A stretch of DNA of 64,000 nt from Pedobacter sp. KBW06 (GCF_003852525.1 NZ_QAJL01000004.1:69258-133257); one strand, 5' to 3'. Numbered from the stretch's first letter, positions 51,339 to 60,227 are shown. The notes: a model not told the origin generated them from the letters alone. Made by a program: numbers and translations.

Positions 51339-52235
51339 ATGGTTAATCTAGAATGGTTTAGAACATTTAAAGCGATTTATGAAACCGGAACCCTAACCGG
51401 AGCAGCTGAAATATTATATATATCTCAACCCGGGGTCAGTCTGCATCTGAATTCTCTGGAGGCTTATGTAGGTTATAAGCTGTTTGACCGGACTTCCAGA
51501 AAAATGGTCTCCACTGAACGCGGCAAAGTACTTTATAATTATGTACTGGATGCCGTAACCAAACTGGAAGCAGCAGAACACCATTTTCATAAGAGCACAG
51601 AAAAAGATACCCCCACCATCAGTATCGGAATGTGCTTTGAGACCTTTCAATTCACTTTAGAATCCTATCTGCCAACGCTCCCATTTAATGTCATCATCAA
51701 ATTTGGAGAATATCCGGAAATGCTGAGTGACCTGGATAACGGTATCCTTGATTTGATCATTACCCCTCAAAAAGGAGATTCCAGCAACATCAATTACCTT
51801 CCTTTCTCCAAAGAAAAAATCGTATTGGTAGGCGGATCAGCAACACCAACTGCCGGTTTCGACGAACTCCTCAAAAAAGGAAATATGGAGGAAGTCCATG
51901 CCTGGCTTAAAAAACAGACCTGGTACGGTACTACAGCCGACATGGAGCATTTAAGGCGCTTCTGGCACCTCAACTTCAATAAGCGCCCGGATTTTAAGCC
52001 AAACTACATTGTGCCTAACCTGAGCTCTATTGTGCGTTGTATCAGCGAACAAAACGGGGTGGCCATCATTCCCGATTTTTTATGCAAGAAAGAGATCGAA
52101 AGTGGTAACATTAAAGTGATCTGGGAAGGGAACGATGTAATTGAGAACACGCTTTATTTCTCGACCCGCAAGAAAACGATTTATGCAGCTGAGATCAGTA
52201 TGATTGAAGAAATCTTTATCAAAGAAATGGTTTAG
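51339..52235 (+). CDS. LysR-family transcriptional regulator
   Basis: A 298-residue activator/repressor. The winged helix-turn-helix is at residues 1-60 (FKAIYETGTLTGAAEILYIS, then VSLHLNSLEAYVGYKLFDRT), followed by a two-lobed periplasmic-binding-like effector domain (about 90-295). It is divergent from mdaB with 114 bases between, the usual layout for a LysR controlling its neighbour. The effector is unknown. The SMR exporter gene converges on its 3' end. Confidence 0.92.
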   Translation: MVNLEWFRTFKAIYETGTLTGAAEILYISQPGVSLHLNSLEAYVGYKLFDRTSRKMVSTERGKVLYNYVLDAVTKLEAAEHHFHKSTEKDTPTISIGMCFETFQFTLESYLPTLPFNVIIKFGEYPEMLSDLDNGILDLIITPQKGDSSNINYLPFSKEKIVLVGGSATPTAGFDELLKKGNMEEVHAWLKKQTWYGTTADMEHLRRFWHLNFNKRPDFKPNYIVPNLSSIVRCISEQNGVAIIPDFLCKKEIESGNIKVIWEGNDVIENTLYFSTRKKTIYAAEISMIEEIFIKEMV

Positions 52236-52250
52236 GCTCTTTTCCGACAC

Positions 52251-52580
52251 CTAATGTGAAGCTGATTTAGAAAACACATTGATCACGATCACCCCGAGAA
52301 TGATCAGTGAGATCCCCAGAATTGCTGGCAAATCCAGCTTTTGCTGATATAAAAAATATCCGGCAGCAGAAACCAGTACAATACCAACACCCGACCATAA
52401 TGCATAAGCAATACCAACCTGCATGGTTCTTAATGTTAGGCTGAGAAAATAAAAGGCAATCATATAGCCCGCAATTACAATAAGCGAAGGAATCAATTTA
52501 GAAAACTGCTCCGAAGCTTTTAAAGCACTTGTAGCGATTACTTCGGCAGTAATCGCTACAAATAAATAGATAAATTTCAT
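52251..52580 (-). CDS. SMR-family multidrug/cation exporter
   Basis: A 109-residue four-helix proton antiporter of the small multidrug resistance family. The essential glutamate is E13 in the first helix (FVAITAEVIATSAL); GIAYALWSGVGIV and the WSG motif lie in helix 3. It fits the EmrE/Qac branch better than the guanidinium exporters, but substrate is not proven. It starts two bases after the DUF3078 gene, so the two are likely co-transcribed. Confidence 0.92.
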   Translation of the reverse strand: MKFIYLFVAITAEVIATSALKASEQFSKLIPSLIVIAGYMIAFYFLSLTLRTMQVGIAYALWSGVGIVLVSAAGYFLYQQKLDLPAILGISLIILGVIVINVFSKSASH

Positions 52581-52582
52581 AT

Positions 52583-53470
52583 TTAGAATTTATAAGTCAG
52601 TCCGGCACCAAAGATCTGTTTCACCTGTAAAGCCGGGCCTTCATTTACGCCATCTTTTCTAAGGATTTTAGTTTTATCATCATAGATCAATTGTACGCCG
52701 GCATTTACCGTTACAAACTTATTTACTTTCATAAACAGATTGCCGGTATAATCAGTAACCACATTCTGTGGTTTATCAAGATAGTTGGAATATAGTTTCA
52801 AAATGTTCTCAAAGCTGATGTTCTCCATTAGGTTTACTTTATAATAAGCATCCAGGGAGGCACCAAACTGGAAGTCAGTTTTCTTTCCTGATTTAACCCC
52901 AAAAGCGCCTTGTCTGGAAAGCGAATCGTTAGCAACAATTACGATTCTGGACGCCGCAGGAGAAATATTAATCCTGAAATTATCCGAACGTTTGTAAGCA
53001 AAACCAGGCCCAAAAGTAAGGTACGCAGGTGCAAAAGCTTTCGAAATTAACTTTTTTGATCCATTCGAACCGTAAGAATAACCATTCGCAAACTGCGTCT
53101 GAAAGTTGGCATAGAAGGTATACAGCCAGTATTTTGCCGCTTTATATCCCACTAAGCTGTTCAGAATGATTTTATCATCATTCTTACGAACGCCCACATC
53201 TTCCTGCTTGCTCAACCCGAAACCCACAATCGCTTTATTGTCCCAGCTCCATTTGTCTTTTTTATAATTGAAGTCATAATTAAAAAGCAGGTTTCCGGCA
53301 AAAGCGTTTACGCCCCCTGCAGACCAGTTCGAAAAGGAACTCTGGTTGATTAAAAAGGTATTTTCTCCATGGATGGTCCATCTTTTTGTGGTGTCCACTG
53401 CCGCGGGCTCCTGGGCATAGCCGATCAGGCTGAAACAGGAGATGATTAAAAGTAGCGTTGTCTTTTTCAT
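52583..53470 (-). CDS. DUF3078 outer-membrane-type protein
   Basis: A 295-residue secreted protein with signal peptide MKKTTLLLIISCFSLIGYAQ. The mature part has the DUF3078 pattern (WTIHGENTFLINQSSFSNWSAGGVNA, then alternating strands such as NYDFNYKKDKWSWDNKA) and ends GAGLTYKF with a terminal aromatic, as expected for an outer-membrane beta-barrel. Function is unknown. The -7 box TAAATTTG is at 53532-53525, leaving a 55-base leader. Confidence 0.85.
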   Translation of the reverse strand: MKKTTLLLIISCFSLIGYAQEPAAVDTTKRWTIHGENTFLINQSSFSNWSAGGVNAFAGNLLFNYDFNYKKDKWSWDNKAIVGFGLSKQEDVGVRKNDDKIILNSLVGYKAAKYWLYTFYANFQTQFANGYSYGSNGSKKLISKAFAPAYLTFGPGFAYKRSDNFRINISPAASRIVIVANDSLSRQGAFGVKSGKKTDFQFGASLDAYYKVNLMENISFENILKLYSNYLDKPQNVVTDYTGNLFMKVNKFVTVNAGVQLIYDDKTKILRKDGVNEGPALQVKQIFGAGLTYKF

Positions 53471-53524
53471 AGATAAATGATTGTTAGATGAAGTATAGAA
53501 TAGATAGGTAATGCTGTGAAATTA

Positions 53525-53532
53525 CAAATTTA
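53525..53532 (-). promoter_or_regulatory. -7 promoter box of the DUF3078-SMR unit
   Basis: Minus-strand TAAATTTG matching TAnnTTTG. Confidence 0.5.
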
Positions 53533-53583
53533 TTATCTCAACAGGAAAAGCCCCCAATCTTTCTATATCCATCAGAAGCTCCT

Positions 53584-54330
53584 TCAAACCGTCAAAAAGG
53601 AATCCAGAAAGTTCATCACATAATCTCTGCGACGTGTGGAAATAGGGATTTCCTTTCCGTTTCTTAACACCAGATATCCCTCTTTGTGGTAACGGTCAAT
53701 AAATCGCTTATTAACGAGATAGGAACGATGGGTACGGATAAAGAACTTCTCCGGTAATAACTCTTCATACTCTTTAAGCGTTTTAGAAATCATGATCTCA
53801 CGTCCGTCCGTCATAAAGAAAGTGGTATACCCTCCATCGCTTTTGCAGAAGGCAATATCTTCAAATGATACAATATCAAAGTATTGCTGGAAACGAAGTA
53901 CGATCCGGTTGTCCTTATCCGGTTCTCTATAATGCTGTCTGCTGACCAACAATTGATTTTCCTGAACTGCAGGCGTTTTTTCTTCTATAATTTTCCTTAT
54001 TGCCTGTTCAAGTTCTTCTTCATTTAAAGGCTTAAGCAGGTAATCCAGGGCACCATATTTAATCGCCTTAATGGCGAAATGATTATAAGCAGTAATAAAA
54101 ATCACATGAAAGCGACCTGGCTTCACCTGATCAAGAATATCAAAACCAGTTCCATCCGGCAAATCGATGTCCAATAAAATGATGTCCGGAGCAGTGCCCG
54201 AAACCATCACCAGGGCAGCTTCTACGGTTCCACAGGAACCTACCACAACAACATCAGTCCTTCCATCAAAAATCCTGACGATAGAATTGCGGATCACCGG
54301 CTCATCTTCTACCACTAATATTCGTTTCAA
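53584..54330 (-). CDS. LytTR-family response regulator
   Basis: A 248-residue two-component regulator: receiver domain 1-120 with phosphorylated D54 (IILLDIDLPDG) and lysine in DYLLKPLN, then a LytTR DNA-binding domain (about 140-245; FYDI-type FDIVSFEDIAFCKSDGGYTTFFM and FIRTHRSYLVNKRFI). The sensor kinase that usually precedes it in Bacteroidetes is missing, so it is an orphan here. Targets unknown. Confidence 0.93.
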   Translation of the reverse strand: MKRILVVEDEPVIRNSIVRIFDGRTDVVVVGSCGTVEAALVMVSGTAPDIILLDIDLPDGTGFDILDQVKPGRFHVIFITAYNHFAIKAIKYGALDYLLKPLNEEELEQAIRKIIEEKTPAVQENQLLVSRQHYREPDKDNRIVLRFQQYFDIVSFEDIAFCKSDGGYTTFFMTDGREIMISKTLKEYEELLPEKFFIRTHRSYLVNKRFIDRYHKEGYLVLRNGKEIPISTRRRDYVMNFLDSFLTV

Positions 54331-54597
54331 TTCTAATTTATGTTTTTGCTTTTAACTAATAAAACCCTCTTTTCGTCATATGGTTAATTAAAAAGGGTGA
54401 ATGATTTTGTCACTTAACGAATTTAACAATATTTTTCACATTCTAAAGTAAGCAGCGGCTGAGCGGGGGGATACAAAAAATGATTAGGACCAAACCTCCG
54501 GCGTATGTTAACCGGTACCCGGCGTTTACCAAACCCAGGAATATGGAGTACTTATTTTTTATATCCTTGCTAAGAAATCTGTCTTATTCAAAATCAC

Positions 54598-55143
54598 ATG
54601 AAAGGAAATATTTTCTTTGCCGCGATACTATTTACCTTATCAACAGGTTGCGGGTCTTTCAGGAAAAACTCAGCCCAGCCCCTCGTCCATGTAGAAACCG
54701 ACAATTACGAGTCGCTAAACGGCAGATATACTACGCGTACAGACACTTCCAGGCAATCTAAAAATTTCAATCTATGGCCATACCTTACCAGAGAACCGAT
54801 GGAAGAAACCTTATTAATGAAAGACCTGTCCGTTGACTTAAAAATGATCAGCAAAAGAAGATTACAGATCACACTTTATGATGGAGAGGCCCGGCTATCT
54901 CAAAAACTCATTAAAGGGAAATTAAGAAAAGGATATTTCAAGCTAAGGGACAAAACGAAGCTAAACGGAATCCCTCCACTCTTCTGGACTTTATTTTCAG
55001 AAAAAACAAGAATAGGCAAATCTGCAAAAGGGAACCTTCAATTGGAAAATGTAAGCGCCCGCTGTGGTATGGCTATATTTTTCCTGGCTTCAACACCCGA
55101 TACCCATGTAGCTCTAGGTTTTCAGCCCATTCAAAAGCATTAA
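54598..55143 (+). CDS. Uncharacterised lipoprotein
   Basis: A 181-residue protein with a lipoprotein signal (LFTLSTGCGS, Cys18). The mature part includes a basic central region (LIKGKLRKGYFKLRDKTK) and an isolated later cysteine. No family is recognised. The frame converges on the DUF1801 gene, overlapping it by four bases. A longer overlapping frame beginning at 54480 in another phase is not supported. Confidence 0.65.
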   Translation: MKGNIFFAAILFTLSTGCGSFRKNSAQPLVHVETDNYESLNGRYTTRTDTSRQSKNFNLWPYLTREPMEETLLMKDLSVDLKMISKRRLQITLYDGEARLSQKLIKGKLRKGYFKLRDKTKLNGIPPLFWTLFSEKTRIGKSAKGNLQLENVSARCGMAIFFLASTPDTHVALGFQPIQKH

Positions 55144-55580
55144 GCCTTCTTGATTTTGGAAATGCTCTTTCCGGTGGTTTTTGTAGGCTTCTCCATGTGT
55201 TTCAGCGCAAACGCTATCGATGCTTTGATGAGTTGTACCACCTCCTCATTTCTATAGTCTGAGGGCGTTCTTACCGGAATATGCCGGATGAGGTTTCCTG
55301 TACCAACCAGCAAATGCTGCGGGTCATCCAGACGTGTCCCTTTCGTAAAACCTAAATTTAAATGATTGGTATATATCGGAATCATACAATAAGCATCCCC
55401 CAGCTTTTCCGAGAGGGAGAAGGCAGTTGTCAGGGCATGCGTATGATACAGCAATTCATTGCTTTCCGGATGTATTTCGAGTAGAAAAGCCCTTAAATCA
55501 CAGAAGAGTTCTACTAGACTTTGCTCCTTCAAGACCAATAAGCTAAAGAAATCCGGATGGATGGGCTTAACTTTTTCCAT
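55140..55580 (-). CDS. DUF1801-like protein
   Basis: A 146-residue soluble protein whose central region (LLYHTHALTTAFSLSEKLGD, IPIYTNHLNLGFTKGTRLDD) follows the DUF1801 pattern. It differs clearly from the other DUF1801 member at 45663. The exonuclease gene stops three bases before its start, so both are on one message. Function unknown. Confidence 0.75.
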   Translation of the reverse strand: MEKVKPIHPDFFSLLVLKEQSLVELFCDLRAFLLEIHPESNELLYHTHALTTAFSLSEKLGDAYCMIPIYTNHLNLGFTKGTRLDDPQHLLVGTGNLIRHIPVRTPSDYRNEEVVQLIKASIAFALKHMEKPTKTTGKSISKIKKA

Positions 55581-55583
55581 ACC

Positions 55584-56129
55584 TTAATTTAAAATCCAGT
55601 TCAATATTTTGGCAATATTATTTGCATCATCAACACCACGGTGATGGGTTCCTTCCAGAGGAATCTTGAGCAGATTTAATGCAGCGGACATGCCCTTTTC
55701 ATGACTCAGCTTCTTTTTTAAAGCGAATAACGTCTTTACATTGATATGGGAAGGACCAAAAGGATACCCAATGTTCATAGCGGTACATTGTTTCTGAAAT
55801 TGTTTCTGATCATATGCCCCAAAACTTGCCCAGGGCCTGCCTTGCGATAAGTATTGATCTTGTAAAATCCGACAGGCTTCTTTGAACGCGATCCCTTCTT
55901 CTTCGATCATCTGCGGTGTAATTGTGGTCAATTCAGTGCAGAAAAGACTGATCTCAGACCGCTCGGGCTTTACCAGTATCCCCCTGTTTTCGGAAATCTC
56001 GCCAGTGCGAATATCCAGGAGACATACGCCAACCTCAATAATGTCACTTTCCATTCCTTTTGGTTGTCCGGTATTCCAGCAGGTTGCTTCTATGTCTACG
56101 ATTACTATTTTATCTAATTTATTTGCCAC
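55584..56129 (-). CDS. DEDDh 3'-5' exonuclease (Eri1/KapD-like)
   Basis: A 181-residue single-domain exonuclease. The metal ligands are D12 and E14 in VDIEATCWN, a further aspartate in FGAYDQKQF and the H..D pair in HHRGVDDANNI, the DEDDh set. The cysteine-rich ATCWN and the GMESDIIEVG segment resemble the Eri1/3'hExo and KapD group, which trims RNA or DNA ends. It lies on the same strand as a downstream DUF1801 gene. Confidence 0.88.
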   Translation of the reverse strand: MANKLDKIVIVDIEATCWNTGQPKGMESDIIEVGVCLLDIRTGEISENRGILVKPERSEISLFCTELTTITPQMIEEEGIAFKEACRILQDQYLSQGRPWASFGAYDQKQFQKQCTAMNIGYPFGPSHINVKTLFALKKKLSHEKGMSAALNLLKIPLEGTHHRGVDDANNIAKILNWILN

Positions 56130-56231
56130 GTTATTGAAGTCTGTTTAAGATTTGAGCGTTCTTTGAATTTTGAGGACATTAATTTTATATAATTACATCA
56201 AATATATGATTATAAAAAATCTTTTCGGAAA

Positions 56232-56262
56232 CAAAAAAAACCTCTCAGTTTTCACTGAAAGG
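56232..56262 (-). terminator. Terminator of the second tRNA-Asn
   Basis: On the minus strand CCTTTCAGT and ACTGAGAGG pair around a GAAA loop and are followed by eight T. Confidence 0.85.
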
Positions 56263-56274
56263 CTTTTAATTGGG

Positions 56275-56348
56275 CTCCCGAGACTGGGCTCGAACCAGTG
56301 ACCCTCTGATTAACAGTCAGATGCTCTAACCAGCTGAGCTACTCGGGA
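56275..56348 (-). tRNA. tRNA-Asn (GTT), second copy
   Basis: Base-for-base identical to the tRNA-Asn at 14070-14143, on the opposite strand, with the same anticodon GTT and no encoded CCA. Its -7 box lies at 56426-56419. Confidence 0.97.
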
Positions 56349-56418
56349 GTACTGGCTATCCAAAAAAACGGCTTTTTGAAGTCTTAAACAACATTAAGTT
56401 TCGTTCGTTTTGGGAATG

Positions 56419-56426
56419 CAATATTA
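56419..56426 (-). promoter_or_regulatory. -7 box of the second tRNA-Asn
   Basis: Minus-strand TAATATTG followed by CATTCC, matching the first copy (TAATATTG CACTCC), with TTG 20 bases upstream. Confidence 0.6.
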
Positions 56427-56492
56427 GGGGTTTTAATTTATTTATGCAATATTTGTAGCAAAATATTTGAAAATAATTTTAAAAAGATATCT

Positions 56493-57413
56493 ATGAGCTT
56501 GATAATCATAGGGACTGTGGCATTTGATGCTATTGAAACTCCCTTCGGAAAAACGGATAAGATAGTCGGAGGAGCCGCTACTTATGCAAGTTTAGCTGCA
56601 TCCTACTTTTATAATAAAGTAAAAATCGTTGCTGTTGTTGGTGATGATTTTCATAAAGCAGACATTGACACATTCAATGAACATGGAATTGATACCGAAG
56701 GATTACAGATAAAAGAAGGAGAGAAATCGTTCTTTTGGTCTGGAAAGTACCACAATGACATGAACAGCAGGGATACTTTAGCTACTGAATTAAATGTTTT
56801 AGCCGATTTCGATCCCATCATTCCGGAAAATTATCAGGACTGCGAGTACCTGATGTTAGGAAACCTTACCCCTATTGTACAACGTACCGTAATTGAGCGT
56901 TTAAAAAACAGACCAAAGCTGATCGTTTTGGATACCATGAATTTCTGGATGGACATCATGATGGATGACCTTTTGGAAACCCTTAAACTGGTAGACGTAC
57001 TGACCATTAATGATGAAGAAGCCCGTCAGCTTTCAGGAGAATATTCTTTGGTTAAAGCGGCTAAAAAGATCCTGACAATGGGACCTAAATACCTGATCAT
57101 TAAAAAAGGAGAACACGGTGCTTTACTATTCCACGAAGACAAAATATTCTCTGCACCGGCTTTACCACTGGCAGAAGTATTTGATCCGACAGGAGCAGGT
57201 GATACCTTTGCAGGTGGATTTATCGGCTACCTTGCGAAAGTAGGAACAGTCAATTTCAACAACATGAAAAATGCCATTATCTATGGCTCTGCGCTGGCTT
57301 CTTTCTGCGTAGAGAAGTTTGGAACAGAAAAGATCCTTAACCTGACAGACGAAGAGGTAGCAAACCGCATTCAGGAATTCGTAAAACTGAGTGCTTTTAC
57401 CATCGAAGCATAA
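56493..57413 (+). CDS. PfkB-family carbohydrate/nucleoside kinase
   Basis: A 306-residue ribokinase-fold kinase. The anion-hole and base motif is DPTGAGDTFAGGF with catalytic D237; the substrate strand GGAATYASLAAS (26-37) and VVGDDFHKADI match the family. Specificity (ribose, adenosine, fructose or other) cannot be decided. It is divergent from tRNA-Asn and ends in a stem-loop shared with the convergent cytochrome b5 gene. Confidence 0.9.
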   Translation: MSLIIIGTVAFDAIETPFGKTDKIVGGAATYASLAASYFYNKVKIVAVVGDDFHKADIDTFNEHGIDTEGLQIKEGEKSFFWSGKYHNDMNSRDTLATELNVLADFDPIIPENYQDCEYLMLGNLTPIVQRTVIERLKNRPKLIVLDTMNFWMDIMMDDLLETLKLVDVLTINDEEARQLSGEYSLVKAAKKILTMGPKYLIIKKGEHGALLFHEDKIFSAPALPLAEVFDPTGAGDTFAGGFIGYLAKVGTVNFNNMKNAIIYGSALASFCVEKFGTEKILNLTDEEVANRIQEFVKLSAFTIEA

Positions 57414-57421
57414 ATTATACA

Positions 57422-57460
57422 TTAGACAAGGATTGCTTGCAAAAGCATTTCCTTGTCTAA
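57422..57460. terminator. Stem-loop shared by the PfkB and cytochrome b5 genes
   Basis: TTAGACAAGGA (57422-57432) pairs exactly with TCCTTGTCTAA (57450-57460). The stop codon of the cytochrome b5 gene is inside the right arm. T tracts are weak. Confidence 0.55.
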
Positions 57461-57693
57461 CTAAATAGCTTTCCAATCGCTATAAATTTCTCAAAAACAT
57501 TTTCCGTATGTGGTGCATCCGGCAGCTCCTCAGTGAGGTCCTGTCCTGCCCAGTGTTCATAATGTTTACCATTCCGCCATAAACGACTTTCAGTAACATC
57601 ATAAATTATCCCGCGATAGGCAACCCAGATCTGCGGCTTATCCTGGCCATTCCGGAGTGCCAGCTGTTGTTTGGTATAAATTGGCAGATCCAT
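57457..57693 (-). CDS. Cytochrome b5-like haem-binding protein
   Basis: A 78-residue minimal cytochrome b5 domain: YTKQQLALRNGQDKPQIWVAY, YDVTESRLWRNGKHYEHWAGQDLT with candidate haem histidines H44 or H47, and APHTENVF with H62. The ATG shares one base with the stop of the lycopene cyclase gene (TAATG), so the two are translationally coupled. That suggests an electron carrier linked to carotenoid or lipid modification, though this is inference. Confidence 0.85.
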   Translation of the reverse strand: MDLPIYTKQQLALRNGQDKPQIWVAYRGIIYDVTESRLWRNGKHYEHWAGQDLTEELPDAPHTENVFEKFIAIGKLFS

Positions 57694-58364
57694 TATGCTT
57701 TAGCCCTGCTTTTAAACAGCTCAAATAAGTAAACACTCATCAAAAGCATTCCCATAAAGTAAAAATGGCTCTCAAAAGGAATGGCCCCCAGCTTTAAATT
57801 GATGACTTCTGTATAAGAAATCACAGGCAGCGTCGAAATAACACCATAAGCAATATAGAAGAGCAGCAATACTGCCAGAAATCCCCGGTAAAATTTATAG
57901 GTGAAGCGAAGTTTATTGAGGTATTCGATATAAAAAATCAGGACAAATAAGGCACCAAATGAAATTGCACTGTACCATTTGGTATAGGTAAAAATCAACA
58001 TGGCAATACAAAGCCCCATCAGCAGATTGCTAAAAGAAAGACTAAATTTATCTAAAGCATTATTGGGGAAGAACGCATTTAATGTAACATAAACACCAAT
58101 ACCTGCCAGACTAATGGCCGCAGTAAACAGAAATTCTTCTACCGGAATTTTCCATAAGGATACCCCTGTCAGGTAAGCAGGGTGAAAACTCCAGCCCCCC
58201 ACCATCACCAGTACTGTTGCAAATATCGAAAAGGCAAGCCCGGTAATCAGTACCGCAGGAATGGCAAACTTTATGGTCCGGTTAAAACTTGTTTTTTTAA
58301 CAAATAGCAAAACCATCGGGATAACCAGGATGCCAAGTGCCAGCAACAGATAAGTAAAATTCAT
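57693..58364 (-). CDS. Lycopene cyclase domain protein (CarR/CrtYcd type)
   Basis: A 223-residue membrane protein with about seven hydrophobic segments and two lycopene-cyclase repeats. The characteristic acidic motif is KIPVEEFLF (72-80) preceded by GGWSFHPAYLTG, and the second repeat has AIPFESHFYF (about 192-201). Such proteins cyclise lycopene ends to beta-rings. crtB and crtI are not in the window. It has its own -7 box and overlaps the cytochrome b5 gene. Confidence 0.85.
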   Translation of the reverse strand: MNFTYLLLALGILVIPMVLLFVKKTSFNRTIKFAIPAVLITGLAFSIFATVLVMVGGWSFHPAYLTGVSLWKIPVEEFLFTAAISLAGIGVYVTLNAFFPNNALDKFSLSFSNLLMGLCIAMLIFTYTKWYSAISFGALFVLIFYIEYLNKLRFTYKFYRGFLAVLLLFYIAYGVISTLPVISYTEVINLKLGAIPFESHFYFMGMLLMSVYLFELFKSRAKA

Positions 58365-58383
58365 TTATTTAATTAGTTAAGCC

Positions 58384-58391
58384 CAAAAATA
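58384..58391 (-). promoter_or_regulatory. -7 promoter box of the lycopene cyclase gene
   Basis: Minus-strand TATTTTTG, 19 bases before the ATG at 58364. It lies after the sigma-factor terminator, so the cyclase is a separate unit. Confidence 0.55.
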
Positions 58392-58433
58392 TGATTTTGA
58401 CGGCGTTTACCAATGAATTTTTTATGGCATAAA

Positions 58434-58467
58434 AAAAGCGCTTTAACATCTGGGTTAAAGCGCTTTT
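58434..58467 (-). terminator. Terminator of the ECF sigma factor gene
   Basis: AAAAGCGCTTTAAC (58434-58447) pairs with GTTAAAGCGCTTTT (58454-58467) around a 6-base loop, with an A tract that becomes T on the minus strand. Confidence 0.85.
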
Positions 58468-58484
58468 AAATACCTTCGGGAGGG

Positions 58485-59015
58485 TTAAACAACCTCTGCA
58501 CCCAAAATTTCTTTAGAATAGGTTTTCAGATATTTTTTAAGAATCTGACGGGCAACGTGTATCCTCGTCTTTACTGTACCGATTGGAATCTCTAACATTT
58601 CGGCAATTTCATGGTATTTATATCCTTCAAAATATTTGATGAAAGGAATGTAATATTCCGGCTGAAGTGTAGAAAGCGCTTTATTGATATCACCTATAAT
58701 AAACTTACTGTCGCTCGTATTTTTTGCAGCACTATAGTGCAGATTGGCAGAAGAAATGTCGTCTGATTTGGTAATTAATGCATTGGTTTTCACCAAACGT
58801 CTGTAGTTGTTAATGAAGGTATTTTTCATGATGGTAAATAACCATCCTTTAAGATTTGTACCTTCTTTAAACTTACTGTAGTAAGTTACCGCTTTTAGCA
58901 TGGTATCTTGAACCAGGTCGTTTGCATCCTCAATGTCTTTCGTAAAATTTAAAGCGAATGACTGCAAAGAAACCGAATGGTCATTTAACTGGAGGTTGAA
59001 TTCATTTTTTGTCAT
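58485..59015 (-). CDS. ECF-type RNA polymerase sigma factor
   Basis: A 176-residue sigma-70 factor of the common Bacteroidetes RpoE-like group: region 2 (about 15-80; DIEDANDLVQDTMLKAVTYY and GWLFTIMKNTFINNYRR) and region 4 (about 120-170; YKYHEIAEMLEIPIGTVKTRI). No anti-sigma gene is next to it and no FecR domain is nearby. It lies before the lycopene cyclase gene but has its own terminator, so a link to carotenoid control is only suggested by position. Confidence 0.92.
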   Translation of the reverse strand: MTKNEFNLQLNDHSVSLQSFALNFTKDIEDANDLVQDTMLKAVTYYSKFKEGTNLKGWLFTIMKNTFINNYRRLVKTNALITKSDDISSANLHYSAAKNTSDSKFIIGDINKALSTLQPEYYIPFIKYFEGYKYHEIAEMLEIPIGTVKTRIHVARQILKKYLKTYSKEILGAEVV

Positions 59016-59180
59016 AATGTTTTAAGTTTTAAGGTTAAAAAAGCAAACAACGTTTTTAGGAGTGGCGCTCAACGTTTGTTTAATCTTACACACCAAATGC
59101 TATACAACATATGTACCAAAAAATCAATCCGAATGTTAACAAATTGTTTTTTAGGGTTGACAATGACCAAGAGGGCTATG

Positions 59181-60197
59181 TCACAGAATATTTACTTCTC
59201 TTTCCAGTCTGACGCCAAATCTGGCCGCTACCGTATCTATTATATTTTCTGAAAAACTATACACTTCCTGTCCGCTTGCCTGTCCATGGTTGACAAGTAC
59301 CAGGGCCTGGTTTTTCCAGGTTCCTGTTTGCCCAACCACTTTACCTTTAAATCCACATTGCTCTATTAACCAGCCAGCTGCAAGTTTAACCTTACCATTT
59401 CCAGCGGGATAATGTACCAGTTCAGGAAATTTTTCAAAGATCTTTTGGAAGGCATCTTCCTCAATTACAGGGTTCTTAAAAAAGCTTCCGGCATTGCCTA
59501 TGGTTGAAGGATCCGGGAGCTTACTTACCCTGATATGGGAAACTACGGCAGAAACATCGGCGATTGTCGGATGTGCAATCCCTCTTTTAACCAGCTCTTC
59601 CTGAATCGCGCCATATTGCGTATTGATACTGGCTACCCTGCTTAATCTGAAACTGACCTCTGTGATGATGTATTGCCCCTTCAGCTCATTTTTAAAAATA
59701 CTATCCCGGTACCCAAAGCGGCAATCCTGATGATTAAAGGACCTGCGTTTTCCCGTAGCAATTTCATAAGCCGAGCAGGATTCAAAAACATCTTTAAGCT
59801 CAACGCCGTATGCACCGATATTCTGGATCGGAGAAGCCCCTACCGTTCCGGGGATCAGGCTCAGATTCTCTACTCCTGCAAAACCTTTTTGTACACAATA
59901 ATTTACAAAATCGTTCCAGACCACGCCCGCTCCGGCAGTAACGATCACCTCATCCCCATGAATCTCCTCAGAAATCCCGGGGATACTCATTTTTATCACC
60001 AGGCCATCAAAGTCTTTTGTAAATAAAAGATTACTTCCACCTCCCAAAATCAACAACTGCTGCTCCTTGATCAATTCGGATTTCAACAGTTCTTCCAATG
60101 CAGATGAACTAAATACTTCTGCAAAATAATGGCTGCTGACAGGTATACTAAAGGTGTTATAAGGTTTTAATGAGATATTTTCCTGGAAGATGGTCAT
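59181..60197 (-). CDS. murB: UDP-N-acetylenolpyruvoylglucosamine reductase
   Basis: FAD/NADPH enzyme of peptidoglycan precursor synthesis. The 338-residue protein has the FAD loop LILGGGSNLLF near residue 50, PGTVGASPIQNIGAYG in the active site, YRDSIFK, and GNAGSFFKNP near the C-terminal part, with the type I (E. coli-like) arrangement and length. The ATG at 60197 is chosen; the frame extends to a TTG at 60230 that lies inside the -7 box TACATTTG (60235-60228). Confidence 0.95.
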   Translation of the reverse strand: MTIFQENISLKPYNTFSIPVSSHYFAEVFSSSALEELLKSELIKEQQLLILGGGSNLLFTKDFDGLVIKMSIPGISEEIHGDEVIVTAGAGVVWNDFVNYCVQKGFAGVENLSLIPGTVGASPIQNIGAYGVELKDVFESCSAYEIATGKRRSFNHQDCRFGYRDSIFKNELKGQYIITEVSFRLSRVASINTQYGAIQEELVKRGIAHPTIADVSAVVSHIRVSKLPDPSTIGNAGSFFKNPVIEEDAFQKIFEKFPELVHYPAGNGKVKLAAGWLIEQCGFKGKVVGQTGTWKNQALVLVNHGQASGQEVYSFSENIIDTVAARFGVRLEREVNIL

Positions 60198-60227
60198 AGA
60201 TAAAATGAACTGATTTGCTATAGGGTA

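Noticed and set aside
54480..54761. 93-residue frame overlapping the lipoprotein start
   Set aside because: It overlaps the well-formed lipoprotein signal in another frame and has no domain or codon bias.
58485..59015. Carotenoid-specific sigma factor in an operon with the lycopene cyclase
   Set aside because: A strong terminator and a separate -7 box lie between them, so operon membership is not supported; only proximity remains.
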